Source of the DNA: an archaeon
GTDB lineage: Archaea; Micrarchaeota; Micrarchaeia; Norongarragalinales; UBA97
Length of the DNA stretch: 53,870 nucleotides
Assembly (NCBI GenBank): GCA_020057405.1
Contig: JAGVFW010000016.1
Location: 1 to 53,870, forward strand
Direction: 5' to 3'
Part shown: piece after piece, positions 48,692 through 53,870 of the stretch
How the letters are laid out: each line of letters starts with the position of its first letter
How positions within the stretch are numbered: position 1 is the stretch's first letter
The notes under the pieces: model-generated
The model's input: only the letters and a program-made list of their open reading frames with translations
Told to the model about the DNA's origin: nothing
The model's database searches: none
Program-made: the position numbers and the translations under genes

Positions 48692-49954
48692 GTGAAACGC
48701 TTTGCTTCCCTGCTTTTGCTCGCCGTCCTGACGGCCGCACTCGCGACGGGATGCTTGTTCGACACTAAAGCCAAGAAAAAGCCGGCGGCCAACTTGACTA
48801 AGTCAAGCAACGCCACTGCCGACTTCATTGCAATAAACTCGCCCTCGCCGGGCTCGTTTGTCGGCGGGATTGCTAACATTTCCTGGCGCGCTTCGCGCAC
48901 GCTCTCGGTGGAGTTCAGTTCCGACGGAGGGCGCAACTGGGTTTCCGCCGGTGCCCCGGGGGCACCAAACACTTCTTGGCTGCCCTTCAACACGCGCCGC
49001 TATCCCGACGGCACGCGAATAGCGCTAAAGTTCTTTGACCCAAAGAACAGTACGTTTAAGACAACTATCGGGAGCGTGGGCATCGACAACACGCCCCCTC
49101 GCGCCTACTGCGGGTCGGCTTATGCCATTGACGAGGGCTCAAGTGTGGAAGTAAGCGGTGCCCTTTCCTCAGACGCGCTCTCGGGAGTGGCGCGCTATTT
49201 CTGGACTGTTGGCAGCAACGCAAGCCCCTCGGCTGGAGAGGGGCAGAACTTCACCGTTCGGGCCGAGGGCCATGGGTCGTACTTCGTCAACGTCGGGCTA
49301 AAGGCAATTGATGGGGCGGGAAACTCTGACTACGCGAATTGCACGCTAAACGTTTCAAACGTGGCGCCGGTGGTGGTTCCAAGCGCAAGCGAGAACGCGA
49401 CTGAAGGGGAGCCGGTCAGCTTTAGCGCCGAATTCACCGACCCGGGGAAAGAGTTTGGGGAAAACTACTCGTTTGAATGGTTTTTCGGCGACGGCATTCG
49501 TGGCGAGGGAAAGCAAGCAAGCCACGCCTATTCGGTGACTGCGCCGTACAATCTTTACAACGCAACTATCTTTGTCAACGACGGGACGGCCTATGGCAAC
49601 GCGACTATCCAGCTAAACGTGTCGAATGCAAAGCCGTTCCCCCACGATTTCGAGTACCTGGAAATTTTTGGCCAACGCCTGGTGTTCGTTTGGGAAGCCG
49701 ACCACCCGCCAGGCATCACGCTTTTCTCGAAAGTCGAGTACTTCGACAACTTCACAAGCCAAAACCCGCCCCGCATCTGGCAGACTGCCTGCGTGCAGTA
49801 CGGCAGGCCATACAGGTGCGAATGGAACGCCTCGGCACTGGCAAAAGGCGGGGTCTATCCACTGCGGTTAACCGTATCCGATGGAATCGGGGAAACGACT
49901 CTTTACGGCACCCGCAATTACACCAAGGGCAAGACTGCTTGGAGCACGACTTGA
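48692..49954 (+). CDS. PKD/Ig-like lipoprotein
   Basis: About 420 residues. From GTG 48692 it reads KRFASLLLLAVLTAALATGC, a lipoprotein signal whose lipobox ends in Cys. The earlier GTG 48686 adds only two residues. A short Lys-rich linker is followed by Ig-like beta domains, one with NISWRASRTLSVEFSSDGG and one PKD domain (about 225-315) with FSFEWFFGDG-type WxFGDG and HAYSVTAPYNLYNATIFVND. Many N-x-S/T sites suggest glycosylation. It has no enzyme motif. It is probably a surface adhesin or scaffold held by a lipid, next to the LamG protein gene. Coding and export are secure; role is inferred. Confidence 0.75.
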   Translation: MKRFASLLLLAVLTAALATGCLFDTKAKKKPAANLTKSSNATADFIAINSPSPGSFVGGIANISWRASRTLSVEFSSDGGRNWVSAGAPGAPNTSWLPFNTRRYPDGTRIALKFFDPKNSTFKTTIGSVGIDNTPPRAYCGSAYAIDEGSSVEVSGALSSDALSGVARYFWTVGSNASPSAGEGQNFTVRAEGHGSYFVNVGLKAIDGAGNSDYANCTLNVSNVAPVVVPSASENATEGEPVSFSAEFTDPGKEFGENYSFEWFFGDGIRGEGKQASHAYSVTAPYNLYNATIFVNDGTAYGNATIQLNVSNAKPFPHDFEYLEIFGQRLVFVWEADHPPGITLFSKVEYFDNFTSQNPPRIWQTACVQYGRPYRCEWNASALAKGGVYPLRLTVSDGIGETTLYGTRNYTKGKTAWSTT

Positions 49955-50060
49955 AAGCCCGGGCCGGCTGGCAATAGCGTTAAAGGGGGCGTGCAGCAAG
50001 CGTTTGGAATCGCGGAAAGCCTGCGAACCACCCCCCCCTACCAACCGCCTCATCCGGCAA

Positions 50061-50068
50061 CTTTAATA
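50061..50068 (+). promoter_or_regulatory. TATA-like box of the LamG protein gene
   Basis: CTTTAATA ends 25 bases before ATG 50094. This spacing supports that ATG over TTG 50088. The preceding gap (49955-50060) contains a CCCCCCCC run near 50031 and nothing else I can name. Confidence 0.5.
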
Positions 50069-50093
50069 CCCCTGGGCTGCACCCTAGTTGCAC

Positions 50094-51224
50094 ATGCACA
50101 AGCTCACTGCAATACTGTTTTTTTCCGCCATGCTCGCAGTGCCCGTCCTCGCGGCAGACCCCGTCATTCTCAACCTCCATCTAGAGGGAAACGCCATCGA
50201 CTCGTCATCCTATGCGCACGCGGTTTACTCCCTTGACCTCAACGGAGAGCCGGCGACAATGCAATACGAAGCCGCTTGCGCAATCGGCGGCTGCATGCGC
50301 TTTACGGGCGAAGGCGAACACCTCGAAACGAACCTCGGCGGCGCAGGCAGCGTCCCCGACGACTCGACAACGGCGCCCGTTTCAGTGTCGCTGTGGCTCA
50401 AGGCAAGCGCTGCTAACGCCAACCAGTTACAGCTATTTTCACCCGACGTTTTCGACAACGCATACCGGGGCGCGGCACTCATTGACGGCACCAATGTCAT
50501 ACTGCGCGACGGCGACTCCGCGCCAACCACACTTTTCGCCATTCCCGGCGACTACACGGACGAAATGCACCAGCTCACAATCGCTTACGACGCGGAAGGC
50601 GCGACTGGCTATTGGGACGGCAAGAAACAGGGCTTCGCGCCGGGCGTGCGGCTCGACTTGGGCGAACCTGACGTTGTCCTGGGCATCGGCGGCGGCAAGC
50701 GAATTCCGTTTGGAAACCCGTTTGCCGGGCTGATTGACGAAGTGCATGTTTTCAACCTGGCCCTCAGCGGGGAACAAGCAGGCCAGCTCTACACGCTTGA
50801 GTACCATGCGACTGCTCCTGCCGACCTGGCGCAGGTTTTTGCAACTCCGACACCCGTTACTACGCTCGCCCCTACGCCAACGGAAAAGCCCAAGCCGACT
50901 CTCGTCCCGGCGCCAACCGCGAAGCCAAAGCCGACGCCCAAGTTCGAGAGGACGCCCGAACCAAAACAGAAAGACAAGGATGGAAAATTCGATCTTCCGG
51001 GCAAAAAAGTCACGGACATACTTGACAACATTGCACGCAAAATAGAGGAACAAAAAGCGGAGAACAGGCAGCGGGCCGAGGAGAGAAAACCGCCGTCACT
51101 CGTCGGCAGAGTAGTCGACTTCATTCCCCAGTCGCCTTACGACGCGCCAACGACATTCGCAATCTCGTTATCCTCCCTCCTATTCATCGCACTTGCCGCA
51201 ATGCGCTTCAACGAGAAAGGCTAA
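50094..51224 (+). CDS. Exported LamG/concanavalin-like protein with C-terminal membrane anchor
   Basis: About 376 residues. A signal peptide (HKLTAILFFSAMLAVPVLA) is followed by one LamG/Con A-like domain (about residues 20-235) with LHLEGNAIDSSSYAHAV, SVSLWLKASA, HQLTIAYDAEGATGYWDGKK and GLIDEVHVFNLALSGEQ, the typical order of this fold. Then come a Pro/Thr spacer with PTPTEKPKPT repeats, a Lys/Glu-rich helix, and a membrane helix (FAISLSSLLFIALAAM) with a short basic end. Such domains bind sugars or proteins on the cell surface. It ends 20 bases before the second member of the unknown paralogous family. The domain call is firm; the ligand is unknown. Confidence 0.82.
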   Translation: MHKLTAILFFSAMLAVPVLAADPVILNLHLEGNAIDSSSYAHAVYSLDLNGEPATMQYEAACAIGGCMRFTGEGEHLETNLGGAGSVPDDSTTAPVSVSLWLKASAANANQLQLFSPDVFDNAYRGAALIDGTNVILRDGDSAPTTLFAIPGDYTDEMHQLTIAYDAEGATGYWDGKKQGFAPGVRLDLGEPDVVLGIGGGKRIPFGNPFAGLIDEVHVFNLALSGEQAGQLYTLEYHATAPADLAQVFATPTPVTTLAPTPTEKPKPTLVPAPTAKPKPTPKFERTPEPKQKDKDGKFDLPGKKVTDILDNIARKIEEQKAENRQRAEERKPPSLVGRVVDFIPQSPYDAPTTFAISLSSLLFIALAAMRFNEKG

Positions 51225-51243
51225 ACTATTTTTTTCCGGCCGG

Positions 51244-52041
51244 ATGTTAGAGCTAGACCGCCGCCAGCAAGAGAAAACCTTTATCTCCGACGGCAAACCA
51301 GAATTTAGCGTGCTAAACGAGTACGGAAAAGCCCTGTTCAAACAAGCCAAAAACTTGGGCAAGGCGAGGAAAAGAGGGGCAGTGAGCGATAGTTACGCCG
51401 CTTATCAGCTAGCCCTGAAAGCCAGTTACTACCTTTACCTTTCAGGCAACAGCGGCCTGGCCGAAGAGGCTGCGACGCTTGCGGCCGCGAACTACGGAAG
51501 CGTCGATCGAACGGCATCGGCACGAGAAGGATTCGCCAAAAGAGCGCAAACGGTCAAGAAAAACAGGGCGCCAATAGAAAAAATGATTAGCGCGATTGGT
51601 GCTGAAGTGCTCACGCTAAAGCCCTCGGCGTTTCGGAAGTACCTGACAAATGCATTACGAAACGAAGTCCTGACGCTAAAGGAAAAAGAAGTCCTCGCCG
51701 GCTTTTTCTCGCATCACTCCTACGAATTCAAGGAAGCCCTGGCCGCAAAGCAAATTTGCATCGCGTTTAGGGACAGCCTGGAAGCGCATGGCCGCAAAAC
51801 TGCCAAAGCGGTCGGAGTCAAAGACGCACCCATTCAAGCCTCGGCCAAGCTCACTACAAACGGCTTTGTCGGCACGCTCGTGATAACGCACGGCAATCCG
51901 CAACTGCACGACCAAATCATCGAACGCTATCGGGCCAACCCTCCGAACGAAACGCGCATGCAAAGCGGCGAGTACATCAACAAGCGCGGCGAAACTCGCA
52001 TGGAATTCCTGCCAGCGTACCCACGAAGACAAAAAAACTAA
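51244..52041 (+). CDS. Unknown protein, member 2 of a two-copy paralogous family
   Basis: About 265 residues from ATG 51244; the frame continues upstream into the LamG gene, where it is not expected to start. It shares the AAYQLALKASYYLYLSG helix and the LTLKEKEVLAGFFSHHSYEF stretch with the 45304 product. The C-terminal part aligns too: SAKLTTNGFVGTLVITHGNP with SGEIVIGTQTRAFVTIRHND, and SGEYINKRGETRMEFLPAYP with HQIIRIPNGNTRVNVVPAGF. The front helices carry many Lys/Arg residues. No known family is recognised. It may be cotranscribed with the LamG gene. A shared two-domain layout in two different operons suggests a general, not pathway-specific, role. Confidence 0.75.
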   Translation: MLELDRRQQEKTFISDGKPEFSVLNEYGKALFKQAKNLGKARKRGAVSDSYAAYQLALKASYYLYLSGNSGLAEEAATLAAANYGSVDRTASAREGFAKRAQTVKKNRAPIEKMISAIGAEVLTLKPSAFRKYLTNALRNEVLTLKEKEVLAGFFSHHSYEFKEALAAKQICIAFRDSLEAHGRKTAKAVGVKDAPIQASAKLTTNGFVGTLVITHGNPQLHDQIIERYRANPPNETRMQSGEYINKRGETRMEFLPAYPRRQKN

Positions 52042-52050
52042 ACCCGGTTA

Positions 52051-52566
52051 TTAGAGCCGTGAGTTGGCATAGCCGACTAGAATGAAAGCACTCCAATAGG
52101 CGGGGAGGGCGAGGTAAGGCGTCCACGGGGCCGAGTACTCAAGGGCGCCCTGCGAAATCATCAGCGCCTCGATTAGAGTGCCGGCAATTGCGATTGGCAC
52201 TGCAACTAAAGCCGCGGTTTTCAAGTCAAACTTGGGCGGGAAAATTAGGGCGTAAGCCCCGCCGGCAAGCAAGGCGACGACGAAAATCTCGGCGGGAACG
52301 GCAAGAATCGGAAAAACGCTTTGTTTGCTCACCCACAGGTTGGCAAAAGCGCCGAGGTTCTCAAAAGCAAAGTCAAAGAACGCGAGGAACAGGCCCAACT
52401 TTAGTACGCGCGACTGATCGCGGATGCGGAATGCCCAATAAATGACGCCGAACAGCACGGCGGCAATCTGTGCAAGCAAAAGCCAAGTTACTAGCAGTGA
52501 AACCACGCAACCACTAATAAGCAGAAAAATATAAAACAAGCCTATGCCCTTTGAGATGAAACGCAT
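52051..52566 (-). CDS. Multi-helix membrane protein, unknown
   Basis: About 171 residues from ATG 52564-52566 with five to six membrane helices. A conserved-looking outer stretch reads ALEYSAPWTPYLALPAYW, following IEALMISQG; helix ends with E and W-P-Y residues of this kind are seen in carotenoid-cyclase-like and DUF2878-like membrane proteins, but I cannot place it. A longer frame from 52584 lacks a good start. It converges with the paralogous-family gene, ten bases apart. Coding is supported by the hydrophobic pattern; function is unknown. Confidence 0.65.
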   Translation of the reverse strand: MRFISKGIGLFYIFLLISGCVVSLLVTWLLLAQIAAVLFGVIYWAFRIRDQSRVLKLGLFLAFFDFAFENLGAFANLWVSKQSVFPILAVPAEIFVVALLAGGAYALIFPPKFDLKTAALVAVPIAIAGTLIEALMISQGALEYSAPWTPYLALPAYWSAFILVGYANSRL

Positions 52567-52695
52567 GGCTGGCGGTGGGTTCAAAGTCCTCTTCGAAATG
52601 TAGGAAAGCCGAAAGAGCCAAAAGTCTTCAAGCTGGCCGCTAGCAAAAAAGAAAAATAATAAGGCCGGGCAACGCGCCCTAATTCCAAAAACAAG

Positions 52696-53094
52696 TTAGC
52701 GTATGCCGGTGTCGATGTTGATGTCGAGCTTGGTCGTGCTGTCGGCAGTGATTGAGACTGTTGCGGGCAGGTTTGAGGAGCCGACCCGGCTGGCCTGGCT
52801 GAGGTCGACGATGTAAGTGCCTACTGGAAGAGTCAGGCTATAGTCGCCGTAGGCGTCGGTCTTTATTGTGGCAACTTGAGCCGTCTTTTGAGAATTCCAC
52901 ACTACAATAGGGTAGCTATCAAAAGTTTCCTGAGTTGGAATGCAATCCGGATTTGGGGGCTCGGTTTCAACAGGGCAAAGCGGGCCAATAGTTACTAGGC
53001 CATAGAAAGTGCCGGTCTTGCCGCTCACTGTTCCGCCCATGCAGCCAGCGAACACTAAGGCAAGGGCAGCCAATCCGAGAATAAAGAATTTCAT
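52696..53094 (-). CDS. Small lipoprotein with carboxypeptidase-regulatory-like domain
   Basis: A 132-residue exported protein. From ATG 53092-53094 it starts KFFILGLAALALVFAGC, a lipoprotein signal with lipobox FAGC. The rest is one beta-sandwich of the carboxypeptidase-regulatory type: GTFYGLVTIGPLCP, then QVATIKTDAYGDYSLTLPVG and TYIVDLSQ, with one likely disulfide pair (CPVE and DCIP). Such domains occur many times in the giant surface proteins of this window, so it may be a single-domain relative. Role unknown, probably surface. Confidence 0.78.
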   Translation of the reverse strand: MKFFILGLAALALVFAGCMGGTVSGKTGTFYGLVTIGPLCPVETEPPNPDCIPTQETFDSYPIVVWNSQKTAQVATIKTDAYGDYSLTLPVGTYIVDLSQASRVGSSNLPATVSITADSTTKLDINIDTGIR

Positions 53095-53227
53095 AAACAA
53101 CTAATGCCCGCCCGAGAGTTAATACGGCGCGCAAATGCTAAGCCAAAGACTTAAGCATCCGAATGTGCCCATTGCCTGCAACAGCCCATAAATCGCAGCC
53201 TACTTAAATTACTATCAAGCTATTAGT

Positions 53228-53235
53228 AATATATA
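53228..53235 (+). promoter_or_regulatory. TATA box of the small membrane protein operon
   Basis: AATATATA ends 22 bases before ATG 53258. The rest of the 53095-53257 gap, shared with the divergent lipoprotein gene, is AT-rich toward this end and shows no other feature that I can support. Confidence 0.5.
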
Positions 53236-53257
53236 CCATCACGCGCTTCTAGATACC

Positions 53258-53467
53258 ATGACAAATAAAGCACTAATAGTAATCGGAGTCATTTTGCTCG
53301 TTGCCGGATTCCTGGCAATGAATTACGTTGAAACGACCACACAAGAGCACTTTTGGGGCTGGTTTCAAACTAGCCAAACCGACAAGCCCTACGCAAATCT
53401 AGGCATACCCCTCATGATTGGCGGCATTGTCCTAGTCATCGTTGGCGCAGTCGTCGGAAAAGAATAG
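53258..53467 (+). CDS. Two-helix small membrane protein
   Basis: A 69-residue protein with two membrane helices (about 5-22 and 48-66) joined by a polar loop with HFWGWFQTSQTDKPYANLG. The N- and C-termini should lie on the same side. Unrecognised. The next small membrane protein gene starts 13 bases downstream. Confidence 0.7.
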   Translation: MTNKALIVIGVILLVAGFLAMNYVETTTQEHFWGWFQTSQTDKPYANLGIPLMIGGIVLVIVGAVVGKE

Positions 53468-53480
53468 CGCGGCAATAGAA

Positions 53481-53627
53481 ATGGCTGAAAAACCATCCGG
53501 GCCGCCCAACAAGTATCCGGGCTCCCCGAAAATCCCGTTCGTGCACCCAACTAATTGGTACGCAATTATCCTCTTAGCCTTCTTATTGTGGCTGGCCTAC
53601 ATCATCCTAAAGAGCATATTTCCCTAG
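53481..53627 (+). CDS. Single-helix small membrane protein
   Basis: A 48-residue peptide from ATG 53481. A Pro/Lys-rich first half (MAEKPSGPPNKYPGSPKIPF) is followed by one membrane helix (YAIILLAFLLWLAYIILKSI). It lies 13 bases after the two-helix gene and is likely co-transcribed. A frame reaching back to 53442 is rejected because it overlaps the upstream gene with no start support. Function unknown. Confidence 0.6.
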   Translation: MAEKPSGPPNKYPGSPKIPFVHPTNWYAIILLAFLLWLAYIILKSIFP

Positions 53628-53664
53628 CCTTTTGCCGGAAAGCGGCCCCTACAGCTTAGACACC

Positions 53665-53686
53665 TACTGTGCAACGCCCTAGCCAC
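53665..53686 (+). repeat. 22-bp direct repeat, copy 1
   Basis: TACTGTGCAACGCCCTAGCCAC is identical to 53750-53771. Each copy follows GCTTAG by a few bases. The geneless end of the window (53628-53870) also holds the hairpin AGCCCTTTAGGGCT (53732-53745) and TGCACA boxes (53693-53698 and 53711-53716) complementary to the TGTGCA inside the repeats. Confidence 0.6.
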
Positions 53687-53749
53687 CTGCTTTGCACATT
53701 AAGCCAATCCTGCACAATAACCCCTCCGGACAGCCCTTTAGGGCTTAGT

Positions 53750-53771
53750 TACTGTGCAACGCCCTAGCCAC
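53750..53771 (+). repeat. 22-bp direct repeat, copy 2
   Basis: Exact second copy of 53665-53686, 85 bases further on and directly after the AGCCCTTTAGGGCT hairpin. Beyond it, to the end of the window, no gene or known element is visible. Confidence 0.6.
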
Positions 53772-53870
53772 TGTTCTTCACGGAAACCGTGACACACTTT
53801 TTCATAGTTTGAATGCGAAGTATCTTTCGTAGGGTTTTCGGTAGTTTATGCCGCCGTGGGGGCGGCAGTA

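Noticed and set aside
53732..53745. Hairpin AGCCCTTTAGGGCT as a terminator of the small membrane-protein operon
   Set aside because: It is over 100 bases after the last stop codon and lacks a T run; it is better seen as part of the repeat region.

Overview
The window looks archaeal. Evidence: TATA-like boxes (TTTAAA, CTTTTAA, ATATAAA) sit about 20-35 bases before many start codons, giving leaderless or nearly leaderless genes; there is a short 226-residue triosephosphate isomerase, an RtcB ligase with archease, a tandem Lrp/AsnC regulator, and many secreted proteins that are membrane-anchored or lipid-anchored. The compact layout (4-bp ATGA overlaps, convergent genes whose stop codons touch) and two giant surface proteins would suit a DPANN archaeon of the Diapherotrites/Micrarchaeota kind. 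That placement is inference; no rRNA gene is present to prove it. I saw no tRNA, rRNA, CRISPR array or insertion sequence.

Left end (1-4660): an accessory stretch with a Doc/Fic-type gene overlapping a 40-codon ORF, a seven-helix membrane protein gene bracketed by two copies of a 68-bp repeat, and a secreted beta-helix protein on the minus strand. Next (4658-8758) comes a large DUF4011-type helicase-nuclease resembling single-gene antiviral proteins. From 8759 to 15322 are a double Lrp regulator, a nucleoside deoxyribosyltransferase-like protein coupled to a UbiA-type prenyltransferase, a large GT-C-like membrane protein, a YbaK-type tRNA editing protein, dCMP deaminase and small proteins.

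From 15413 to 18731 lies an RNA-repair neighbourhood: RtcB, an acidic microprotein, a small helical protein, a COG0523 metal-chaperone GTPase, and archease overlapping that GTPase. From 18798 to 24720 is an envelope group: a PH-like small protein, an exported membrane-anchored Lon-type protease, a NEW3/Ig-repeat membrane protein and a membrane-anchored coiled-coil protein with a histone-H1-like basic tail. On the minus strand a Ca-type P-type ATPase, a HEPN protein and an endonuclease-IV-like protein form a tight operon (24751-28643).

About 14.7 kb (28713-43457) is occupied by two tandem genes for giant surface proteins of about 2222 and 2686 residues. They share an N-terminal cytoplasmic motif, one membrane anchor and at least two recurring extracellular modules. 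The right part holds ArgS, triosephosphate isomerase, an MFS transporter, a zinc-ribbon protein, secreted PKD and LamG proteins, and two members of an unrecognised paralogous family (45304 and 51244). The end carries small membrane proteins and a repeat-bearing intergenic region.

The most unusual points are: two surface-protein genes that appear to start at ATA; the paired giant surface proteins; the link of a COG0523 GTPase to RtcB/archease; the membrane-anchored histone-like protein beside an exported Lon protease; the new two-member paralogous family; and the hairpin-bearing repeats at the left end.
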